The position numbers were made by a program, and so were the translations under genes. From contig WION01000347.1 of assembly GCA_015039365.1 (NCBI GenBank), positions 1-55,773 of the forward strand: a stretch of 55,773 nucleotides of DNA. Reading direction: 5' to 3'. This DNA is from Amanita rubescens (lineage: Eukaryota > Basidiomycota > Agaricomycetes > Agaricales > Amanitaceae). Below the pieces are notes generated by a model. That model was not told where the DNA came from. It made no database searches and saw nothing but the letters and a program-made list of their open reading frames with translations. Below, one piece after another: positions 44,587 through 54,616 of this stretch (position 1 is its first letter; each line of letters begins with the position of its first letter).

Positions 44587-46150
44587 ATGGTATTGGTCAA
44601 GAACAGTCGCGTTTTATTCAACTCAATCCCAACTGGTTTGTTTTTCGGCGAAGTTCAAGTTGTTTCTACAAATGTTGACCAGTACGTAGGTTACCCCGTC
44701 CCTGGGGAAACGGTGGTGTACGATAGATCTCAAGAAATTGATCCTGAGAAGGTCGAACTTCGCGGCGGTTTCCTGCTAAAGACCTTGGTGCTTTCAATCG
44801 ACCCGTATTTGCGAGGGCAAATGCGTGACAGGGACATCCCTTCCTACATGGTGGGTCACTAATATAATCTCGTGTTGTGGTAAATTTCAAGCTGAGACAT
44901 CATACTTTAGCCAGCATTTACTCTGGGCGAACCGTACGTCGATAATGTGGACACTCATGGACGTGCTGACTTTGAAAACCAGTATCTCAGGCTTCGGAGT
45001 AGGTCACGTCCTACGTTCGGAAGATCCCTGCGTGAAGGCCGGTGATCATATTCATGGGATACTCCGTAGGTTTTTAGTTATTTGTTGAAGATTATATTGA
45101 AGCGGTTTGATATCAAGGACACGAGGAGTACCATGTATACAGGAAGAGCGAACTGAGCGAGTTTATAGTGCTCGAGAATAAGTACAGGCTTCCCTGGTCC
45201 ATATTTGTGGGAGCGGCTGGAATGCCGGGCAAGACCGCTTATTACGGTTGGAAACTTTATGCGAACGCGAAAAAAGTTAGTTTAAACGCTAGTGTCCCTA
45301 GTATGGCGGTACTGATATAAATGATTAGGGAGAGACTGCTTTCGTAACAGCCGCAGCAGGACCCGTTGGATCGTGCGTTTTTCTTCATTGTCTCACAACT
45401 TGTCTCAAATCTTCGTAGTCTTGTTCTTCAACTTGCGAAACGTGATGGTCTGAAGACTATCGCTGCGGCTGGGTCACCTGAGAAACTTGAATTTATCAAG
45501 TCGCTTGGCGCGGACGTCACATTCAATTACAAGCAGGTCCAAACGAAGGACGTTCTGCGCAGAGAAGGACCGATTGACATGTAAGCAGCATAAAAGTTTA
45601 GTGCAATCTATCAATAACTTGTCTTGTAAAGCGTTTGGGATAATGTTGGGGGAGAAACTCTGGAAGCCGCCTTGAATAATGCGAACTTGAATGGACGTCT
45701 CCTGGTAAGTAGCCTCATTTTCACGTCAATTTACGTTTCTTCATTTGGTGATGCAGATCTGTGGCGCCATTTCAGGTACTTTTATACCGCTTGTAATGTC
45801 TAGCAGCCGCTGATATAAACGCTAGCTTACAACGAACCCGAAAGGCCAATTAAGGTACCTCACCTCTTATATGGGACTCGATAATATTTGGCTGACGTTG
45901 CATGAAGGGCCTCATGAATGTCATGGTACAATCCCTCATGATACAGGGCTTCGTCGTCTTCCGCCTGGAAGAACAACACCCTCATCTCCTCCAGGAGTTC
46001 TACGAGAAGGTTTTACCTCTTATCGCCAGCGGTGAAATTAAATACAAAGAGGATGTCACTCGCGGTCTCGACCAAGTTGGAGACGTTATACTGAACGTTC
46101 AGAAAGGCATGCATAAGGGGAAAGCAGTTGTTTTGGTCGCGGAAGACTAA
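44587..46150 (+). CDS. MDR-family NADPH-dependent alkenal/LTB4-type double-bond reductase
   Basis: Eleven exons (44587-44635, 44690-44850, 44911-44933, 44983-45065, 45118-45275, 45329-45372, 45419-45580, 45632-45704, 45757-45775, 45826-45854, 45908-46150) join without a stop to 347 aa, typical for the family (330-350). Signatures: LFNSIPTGYPVPGE, SIDPYLRGQMRD, the cofactor loop VTAAAGPVGS at 164-173, LGADVTFNYK, WDNVGGETLEAAL and the end VGDVILNVQKG. There are no zinc ligands, as in prostaglandin/leukotriene reductases and yeast-type alkenal reductases. Expected reaction: NADPH reduction of alpha,beta-unsaturated aldehydes or ketones in the cytosol. The 3' end and the next F-box gene were duplicated together downstream. 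Confidence 0.9.
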
Positions 46151-46254
46151 AGTTATTGAGAAACTTGTACATTACCAAACAGTCGTCAGCGAAGTCTTTA
46201 CGGTCTGCGGCGATTGCTGTTTACCCGTGTTTTCATTCAAGCTTGAACAGCGCC

Positions 46255-47924
46255 ATGCACGGAACTGAGTCTGCGACACACCGTGTGCTTCTGTGTGCAG
46301 AACTATACCACCTTATATGCAAGGATTTCGACAGACAGACTCTTTTGGCACTATCGCGTACATGTCGCGACCTAAAAGAAACGCCACTCGACTTGCTATG
46401 GTCTGAAATACCGGAATTTAGTGTCCTCATTCGTTGCATGCCCAGTGATCTTTGGGAGGAGCGAGAAATACGTGGATGCCGATACGTGGTAATCATTGCT
46501 ATAATCAATGTTGTCGTGCTATGGCGCTCATGGACTATTAGTCGCTCTGCAGGGAAATACGGGAGACAGATTGGCACCGATTCAACATGTATTCCGTCAG
46601 GGTCAAAAAGTTGGGAATTCGCTTTTTTTACTTTTTTGGCGTCCGGGTTCGCCCGTCCTGGGAAAGGAAGAAATACACATATCATCTCGATGCAGGATCG
46701 TACCGGACCTTATCTTCCGCGGCTTACGGAATGGAACTACTGCCACGGGTCCAAGAGATCATATGGGAGATAGAAGACGATGGTGCATATCCATACATCA
46801 CACTATTGCTTTCGCGGATGACCTATCGTCTGTGGCTATATTTTCCACATGATTCAAAACGCTCGATCGAAGAAAGGTCCCAATCTGAGCGAATGCGATT
46901 TTCCCTAATACCCGCAATACCTTCTTCATCGCCTCACATAACGGAGTTATCCCTGAGAGGCTTTAGGGCAGAATCCTGGCCTGATGTTCGCGACGCCCTC
47001 AAATCCCTTCGCTTTTGGCCTTCGTTGCAATGTCTTACGCTCCACTATTTTCCGGAAGCATCGGTCGTCATTCTCTGCAAAATTCCTAACTTGCGAAAAT
47101 TGGATCTCTCCCATTGTGATCGTGAACCATTATTACAGTTTCCTTTGCCTTCAGGTTGGCGTGGCTTCTCAGCACTAGCACAATTGGACATCCAGAACAA
47201 CGACCTCGAATTTCTAATACCAATGACAAGCATCATGCGTAATACACCCCTACGATCTTTGTGCGCCGAATCAAGCTCGAATAGCACACCATCTGTGGAT
47301 AAATGGAAGCAACTCTTCGACTTGATGCGCGATGGCATCACACATACTTCACTCGAGGTGGTCAAGTTGAGGTTCGTTGATGATGATACCGATCATATGG
47401 ACAAGTTCGAAGTCCACGAGCGCCCTATGACTTTGGATGAGATATCAGGACTCTTGCTATTCAAAAACCTCATTCAGTTGTCTTTGGAGGCAACGCACGG
47501 ATTTGATCTCGATGATGAACAAATGAGGAACCTTGCCTCCGCTCTACCTCACTTGGAGGAATTGCATCTCCGTTCATATCACCCACTAGCCGACTGGCCG
47601 CGAATGACTTTCAAAGGTCTCGACTCGATCGCGCAACATTGTCCAGCGTTACAAAGTCTGACTGTGGCATTCGATGCTAGGAGCATTATCAAGCACTCTG
47701 ACAACCGCGGCATCTGCAACGTAAACACCATATCCTTTAAGGTCTTGGATTCGCCTATCGACGATCCAGCTGCCGTTTCTGTATATGTTTCAGCCATATT
47801 CCCCAACTTGGTCGAATTCTCCTGGGTGGATTATCATTTTATGCCGGAGGAAATGGAAGAGGTCCTGGAGCCAATGAAGTTAAAATGGCAGGAAGTGCAT
47901 GACTCGATGAAAACGGTCAAATAA
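46255..47924 (+). CDS. F-box/LRR-like protein, second clade (paralog 5)
   Basis: Exons 46255-46488 and 46542-47924 with a 53 bp phase-0 intron give 538 aa. The acceptor at 46540-46541 was chosen because it gives SLCREIRETDWHRF, matching the same junction in the pseudogene copy (SFRRVIRTIDWHRF) and the 4437-18577 clade. The F-box is at about residues 8-60 (LLCAELYHLICKDF, LSRTCRDLKETPLDLLWSE). The LRR part has LLPRVQEIIWEIEDDGAYPY, IPNLRKLDLSHC and HCPALQSLTVAFDAR. It starts 105 bp after the reductase stop codon. A role in SCF-type ubiquitination is inferred. Confidence 0.85.
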
Positions 47925-48175
47925 TCAAAGTACTACTTTTGCAGGCAGTTACGATTCGAACTTAGCATTATCGCCCGATTAAAACCTTCCACTCTCATCA
48001 AGAGTTGTTGTTAACGAATACGTTTTTTTCCTATCTTGTCTCCTCACAGGACTGTCGCTTCAAGTTCATCTGTTGAATTCACGACCTCCCAGAGATCTCA
48101 ATCAATGTTGCAAAATTCGGAATGGCCTCTCGGATCGCTGTTCAGTTACGACAAGGTTTCGTCTCTCATTTTCAG

Positions 48176-48265
48176 CGCGATCTGGGAAAGGTTGGGACGT
48201 TGCTATACTTGGCGTTCAGAAGGGCATGCATGCGGTTGTCTTGGTCGTGGAAGAGTAAAGTTATT
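48176..48265 (+). pseudogene. 3'-end remnant of the MDR reductase gene
   Basis: The stretch reading GVQKGMHAVVLVVEE and stop, followed by AGTTATTG, matches the last 90 bp of the reductase gene and its 3' flank (46058-46160). Upstream sequence (48040-48175) is not clearly alignable. It is the left part of a tandem duplication of the reductase/F-box pair. Confidence 0.7.
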
Positions 48266-48514
48266 GTATGCGATCCAATCATCGAAGAAGTTGATTTCAT
48301 ATATTTGCACAGCCAGTTGTTTTACCTACTCCGTGGCACCGTCATTACACTGGACGTGAAACGAAGTTAGGATAAATTACCCTGCTCGCAAGTCTTCATA
48401 CTCACACCCTAGAATGTGAGCTTTCGGGTCAGATCGTTTACCAGTGTTTACCGTGACAAAAATTAGATAGATCATAGAGACACTGCGGCGCGAGCTAAGG
48501 TCAATTCCCGTTAC

Positions 48515-49550
48515 ATGACTACTGCGACGCACCAGGCACTCCTTTGCGGAGAATTATACCACCTTATATGCGAAAATTGCGATATTCAGACTCTTTCTGC
48601 ACTATCACGCACAAGTCGTGATCTGCAAGAAACGGCGCTCGACGCGCTGTGGTCGGAAATGCCGAACCTTGGTCCCCTCGTTCGTTGTATGCCCGGTGAT
48701 CTTTGGGAACAACGGGAAGATACAGTACTGGTAATTATTTTCGTAATTGTTACTGCCAATCTATAGCATTAAAGCAGTCCTTCCGCAGGGTAATACGGAC
48801 CATAGATTGGCATAGATTCCAAGTAAATTCCGCCCGGGTCAGAAAGTTTGGTGGATCTTCTCTCGGCGCTTGTCAGACGCGCTATTATCTTGATGCAGAA
48901 TCCCGCCAGATTTTATTTTGCGCAGCTCAAGGAATGAAGATGAAGCTGCTGCCACGGGTCCAAGAGATCGTCTGGGAGGAAGAAGATAGATTATATCCAT
49001 ACATAACCTTATTGCTCTCACAAATGACTCACCGCCTGGGGCTAAATTGTTCTTCGAGCGAAAAAAAGGTCCAATCTCAACGAATGGGACTTTCACTCCT
49101 TCCTGCAGTTCCCACTTCATCGCCGCGCATTACGGATCCGTCCTTATCAGGCTTTCTGGGGGTCGTTGCAGTGTCTTACGATCAGGTGTTTCCCCGAAAA
49201 TGACGATGGCTACGATCTGCAAAATTCCAAACTTGCGAAAGTTAAACATTATTGATTGTTATGCTCGACCACGCTTGCCATCTGTTTTGCCCTCAGATTG
49301 TCACGACTTTTCAAGACTCGAAGAACTGGAAGTCAGGACCATCAGGTTTAATCTTATTACAGTGTTGACGAGGATCATGCACAACGCACCTCTGCGATCT
49401 TTGCACATTCAATCACTTCACGTGGGTCCTGGGCGTCATTGGAAGCAAATCTTCGATGAAATGCGCGATAGCATTGCACATCCTAATCCGTTCGGTTTTA
49501 CGAGCTTGTGCACGTCCAATACACCTTTGTTCACTCGCATAATGCGATGA
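48515..49550 (+). pseudogene. Truncated F-box/LRR pseudogene (copy of paralog 5)
   Basis: First exon 48515-48730 (LLCGELYHLICENCDIQTL, SRTSRDLQETALDALWSEM) is followed by a 47 bp intron and a second exon from 48778 (SFRRVIRTIDWHRF). The frame runs to a stop at 49201-49203. By comparison with 46900-47090 about 60 bp is deleted near 49150 with a shift of frame. Reading continues in another frame with ICKIPNLRKLNIIDC and IMHNAPLRSLHIQS until a stop at 49550, and the last 150 or so residues are missing. The F-box itself is intact, so a short F-box-only product is conceivable. Confidence 0.75.
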
Positions 49551-49845
49551 ATGGAGGTGTTACGCCTATTTCAGTAGATTTTATGGTTGTTGGGACGTGA
49601 AACCGATAGCAACGAGCTAGATTCAGTACATCCTAGGCGAAAAAGCCATGCGTATAACGTTTTTTTTAAATTTTATTGATTGTCGTCGTTATGTTCAAGA
49701 TATCGTTCAGTTCTGTTGAAGCATATTTGCACAGCCAGTTGATGTGGGAACTTTTACCCACTCCACAATATGACCGCTTACCCCGTATAACAAACTACAC
49801 ACTGGTTCCCAATTGGCGACGTCGCCCAACCCTACATGAATGGAC

Positions 49846-52424
49846 ATGGCCGCAGCTCGTAAAAATGGCAGAAGACTCGTTGGGAAGAATTTGCTCTACA
49901 CAATATCCGTATTTGCAAGCCTCGGCGTGTTCCTCGTGCGTGTCTACGTGTCGCTATCAGCTCCATGTCTAACCCACGACCGGACTTTAGTTTGGCTATG
50001 ACCAAGGGTATATATGTGTCTTTCTTCTCAGAGCATAGAGCTTATCACTGTTTTCAGTGTTATGTCTGGCATCATCACGGGACCGTACTTCATCAACTAT
50101 TTCCACCGTCCGCGTGCCATAGCCGTTGGAAGCATGGTAGCCGTTTTGGAGATCGGGGCTCTCAGTACGTGCCTCCATTTCGAACTTTACATTTGCTCAT
50201 ATACAATATATGCAGTCACATCTTTGGCGGCGGGGCGGTTCGGTGACATAGTCGGTCGAAAAGGCACTCTCTTCACGGGCGCTGTCGTCTTCACGTTGGG
50301 CGGCGCTGTTCAAACATTCTCAAGCGGATTCTATTCCATGATAATTGGACGGATAGTTAGCGGTTTCGGCGTGGGACTATTATCGTGAGTTTCGGCCACA
50401 TGGCGAAGATAAGAGAGCTGAGACTTTATAGAACGATCGTACCTATATACCAAAGCGAAATATCACCACCAAGTCATGTGGGGATTAGTTCCTTCTTCCG
50501 CATTTATCAACTTATGACGCGACTGTTAGAGAGGCGCACTCGCATGTGTAGAATTTACTGGAAACATTGTTGGATATGCATTTTCAGTTGTACGACGCGC
50601 ATATTTCCACCATTTACGCGATAACTCATACATTTATTCTAGTGGACAGACTATTTCTGTTCTTTCTTCGAATCGGATTTAGCGTGGCGGTTGCCACTCT
50701 TTGTACAATGCATCATTGGAATAATTTTGGCCGTAGGATCATTGGCTATACCTGAAAGCCCACGGTAACGTTTAACTTACCTATTCGAGCACATTTGTCT
50801 TATCTGAATCTAAAGATGGTTAATTGACGTGAACAGGGATAAAGAAGGGTTACAAGTCCTCGTTGACTTGCACGGAGGGAATCCAGACGACCCTTACCCT
50901 ACGACAGTATTCGAAGAAATCAAAGATACAGTAATGAGGGAGGTACGTCGGTTGCCTTCTTGAACGAAGGGCAATACAAACAAAAGTCAACAGCGGCAAT
51001 CCGGAGAACCGCGAACCTACTCAGCAATGTGGAGAAAATACAAGCGACGTGTATTGCTTGCTATGTCGTCCCAGGCCTTTGCGCAACTGGTAAGTTGTAG
51101 CAAGTTCATTGTTACCTATCTGATGATTTGTAGAACGGAATCAATGGTATGTGTCGAACGATGAATTGAGAAGACGTGCTGAGTTGGGCGCTAGTAATCT
51201 CATATTATGCTCGTAAGTCTTACAAGTCTTGCAACGATTCCTCTCTTACTCAAAGGTGATGGTCCGCTGTAGCCAGGGTTTTCGAAGGTCTGTCCGATTG
51301 CATATTCGTGGAATTCTAACACTAAGCCGAAACGTCGACAGAGGCTGGTTGGAAAGGACGTCAAGCGATACTTATGACTGGTATCAACTCCATCATCTAC
51401 ATCCTCAGCACGATTCCACCGTGGGTATAGTTTTGTTGCGGCTAATTACGCTAGGATCTCACTCTTCCGTTAGATGGTATCTTGTTGACCGGTGGGGACG
51501 GCGGCCGATATTGTTGTCTGGTGGTCTTGTTGTAAGATGACCTTTTTTGTACTGGCATGAATCTCAGACGACTTCTTAGATGAGTCTCGCTCTATGCGCA
51601 ACCGGATATTGGATGTATCTTAATGTCTCCTTCACGCCAGATGCTGTTGTGATATGTGTAATCATATTCAACGCTGCGTTTGGGTACAGCTGGGGACCAT
51701 TACCGTGGTTGTATCCTCCAGAGGTTTGTGTTATATTCGCTTCATAATGGTGTATGCCAACTATGCTGCCAAGATTATGCCACTGTCTGTGCGCGCCAAA
51801 GGAGTATCACTTTCCACCGCGTGAGTAACGCATGACATGTCGGCAAAATATATCTGATATCACGTCTAGGACTAATTGGGCATTCAATTTTCTTGTTGGC
51901 GAGGCAACGCCGTATCTACAAGAAGTCATCACATGGAGATTATACTTGATGCATGGCTTTTTCTGCGCATGTAGCGTTGTCCTTGGTAAGAACGCGCCTT
52001 TTCTTATTGTATGTTGCTAATGAGTGTCTCCGAACAGTTTATTTTTGTAAGTTTTCAATATTGAGGTCAGAGTTGGTGTTGACCCTTGGATTCAGTATAC
52101 CCAGAAACAAAAGGCGTACCCTTAGAGGAAATGGACGCTGTCTTTGGAGAAGGTATCGTCCACTTCCATACCTTAGAAAAGGCCCAGAGCTTATATGACA
52201 CGTTTATAGAAATCGCTAAGCATTCTATCCTCCCCTCAACAGACCAAGACAGTGAGCTTCCAACTGTTCCAATGAGTAGCCGGATCTTCCAGAGTATTTT
52301 TAAACGATGGAAGCCTATGACGCATAGGGGTGGGGAAGACGAGGAAGAGTTGGCCGGGTTGAATAGGGAAGAACCTGAGGAAGAGTACGAGTTGACAGAA
52401 ACGCAAAATCTTGATCGATGGTAG
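49846..52424 (+). CDS. MFS sugar transporter (sugar porter family), 19 exons
   Basis: Nineteen exons join in frame to 553 aa ending at TAG 52422-52424. The family landmarks are all present: FGYDQGVMSGIITGPYF in TM1, GRFGDIVGRKGT after TM2, VPIYQSEISPP, PESPRWLID, the QLNGINVISYYAP block in TM7, LVDRWGRRP and PETKGVPLEEMD before the C-terminal tail. Twelve TM segments are expected. Family members import hexoses or related polyols by proton symport at the plasma membrane; the substrate cannot be told. Micro-exons of 17, 13, 18, 15 and 9 nt (49991-50007, 51134-51146, 51195-51212, 51273-51287, 52038-52046) are each required for the conserved protein. ATG 49846 starts MAAARKNGRRLVGKN, a normal N-terminus. 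The gene appears intact. Confidence 0.9.
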
Positions 52425-52543
52425 TAGTGAATGGGATGCTGGCTTCACCCTTCTTTCACCTCGCGGCTTGCCCTTTGTTTACTTGTACTATCTATTCTAA
52501 TATCGCGTTTTCACCCGTATTGTCCGTCGTCCTCGGAAATTCT

Positions 52544-53321
52544 ATGGCAAACGTGTCGTCTCAAGAGAGATCACCATTACTTCCAATCGAGCTCCCTCCA
52601 AAACCCGAATTTTTACCTGATCATTCCATATATCCAAGCCCACCTCGTGCCCCACCCACCGATGATGACGTTGCCGCCGCAATACGCTACCTCAGGAACG
52701 TTGAACACTATAATTGCACGTAATTTGACTCTGTAAATTTTCGTCATTCTAAGTCTTGTAATCAGTGCGTAGACAAATGAGCAATACCGATCTTGCAAAC
52801 GCAAGCAAGTACCACACTCAAGTCACTGCAGCTCACGCGGGAATACGTCAGTTCACGCATTTTATTATGTTTAGGAAACATCGTGTTGAGCATACGCAGC
52901 ATACACAACAGGCGGTAGTGGAACTCGGGCTGGGCCGGGTGGTAGCGCAAATGATTTCCAGCGTATCACGGTACAACTGGGCCAGATCGTACATGATCTC
53001 GAACGAAGCAGCCAGAGCTACCAACAACTCCATAGAAAATACGAGCAACTCCATGAAAGTTATGAGCAGCTTGATCGAAATTATCAGCAGCTCAATGAAG
53101 AGTATCGACAGACGAACGAAAGCTCTCAAGTACTACTCGTTCAGAATCATCGAGATCTCAACGCGGGTTATGTCCATCTTAACGATAGTGAACGATGGCT
53201 TAACGAGAACTATCGAGAGCTGAATCAGAATCATCACGGTTTCAATGTGAATCAACAACACCTCAACGAGAACCATCAACGGCTCGATATCGATTATCAG
53301 ACCCTCAACCAGCAGCGTTGA
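52544..53321 (+). CDS. Small protein with 17-heptad coiled coil
   Basis: Model: exons 52544-52719, 52773-52914 and 52962-53321, giving 225 aa; all junctions are GT-AG and in frame. The N-terminal exon is Pro-rich (LPIELPPKPEFLPDHSIYPS). The third exon encodes exactly 119 residues, 17 heptads, with aromatic or His at one core position and Leu at the other: QSYQQLHRKYEQLHES, NYQQLNEEY, later NENYRELNQNHH and NENHQRLDIDYQ. The exon is rich in Gln, Asn, Glu and Tyr. The 21 bp periodicity of the DNA suggests growth by unit duplication. There is no signal peptide or TM. I do not recognise the family. It begins 119 bp after the sugar transporter stop. Alternative acceptors for exon 2 create stops, which supports the chosen model. 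Confidence 0.6.
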
Positions 53322-54616
53322 ACTTCGATAAATTGAAGAATAGAGGGTTTTGAAAGCAGTGCTTTGTTGGAATACCATCGTCCGATGCCAAGATCATTGT
53401 CATGTCAAGATCTTGATTTGTTTTTCCTTTGCGCGCCGTTATAAGTCCGCGGCGTGCAAGTGTGACTATACACGCTCGTCGCTAACCGCTTTGGAAGAAT
53501 GGAATATGTGCCCGAAAACAGCCAATAATGAGGATCCTAAGATTTTTTTGAAAGATCAGAAGGGTGCGTGTATGGAGACTGGTAAGCCAATTGAGAACTC
53601 CACCTAGAGGTCGTCGCCAAGCATGGCTGAATCAGAAACGTTCTATGGGGTTCACATGCGTCCGAAAAACATCCGTGATCTGCGGAAGTGTGGCAGTGCA
53701 CTATCATGCTCCACACCAGCGCGTCGTTTACCGCTTGGCCTTCTCATAGCCTATTCGAAAATGCCAGAGCGGTGACACTTAGCCTGTTGTGCCCTGCGAA
53801 TTTGAAGTACGCTAGGGTATTTGGCATTGGGCATCAGTCCGTCGCTCAGAACTAATAAGAGGGTGTTGCCATGGTGAGCAGCTGGCCAGAGATACGGTCG
53901 CAGTCCCACGGCCTGGAGTCCATATGTCGAACCGGGAAGCTTGAGAGTTTAGGCAGTTGAGGCTCAACAATAGAAAGTGAAATTTAAGCGTTTGTATCTG
54001 CGGAAAAAATGCCTTGATGCGAACAGAGGCTAGAAGCATTGCGCGCTAATGCTAGCGCCTGCTCTAGTGTGGAGCGCGTCTTACTTAGTGAGGACGTCGC
54101 GTGGAACTGCTACTCGTTGATCCCATATGCCGAGCGCAGCAAGTCTTTCAAAGGTGCGCCATGCCTTATTGCTCACGCTTGTGGTGATGGTGCTTCATGC
54201 TTCAAGTTATATAGCGAACAAATGGCGAGCGGTGCCGAAGAATATATGAAACGGGAGAATGATAGTAGTTAGAATGTTCCCTTTGGCTCCCCTGCGTTCC
54301 CATGTCCGGCGGTCCGCTCAGGGGTAGCCAGGAAACCGTGTGAACAACTGGAAGCCTAAGATATAAAAACTTCCCCCATAAGGGAACGCAAACGATCAAT
54401 TATCGTTGTCAGGAAGTTGTTTGTGCGAATCAAGGATATGTGTCGCATCAGTAGTCTCCGTTGTTCTCCTCTCTCTCTCATATTTTCGCTGTACATGTTC
54501 AGGTGGTCACGCTTGTAATCGCGCTTCGCTTCCTCGCAGAACATCTTACACTCTTTTCAACTCTAACATTCTCTTGATCAACTTTTTGCACAAAAAAATA
54601 TAATTCAGGTCTGTGG
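53322..54616. other. 1.3 kb region without supported gene
   Basis: Short frames at 53350-53607 and 54039-54272 (ending EEYMKRENDSS) are not supported by motifs or splice partners. The stretch just before 54617 is T/A-rich and ends in ATAATTCAG, a possible 3' splice site of a leader intron of the next gene. Confidence 0.4.
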
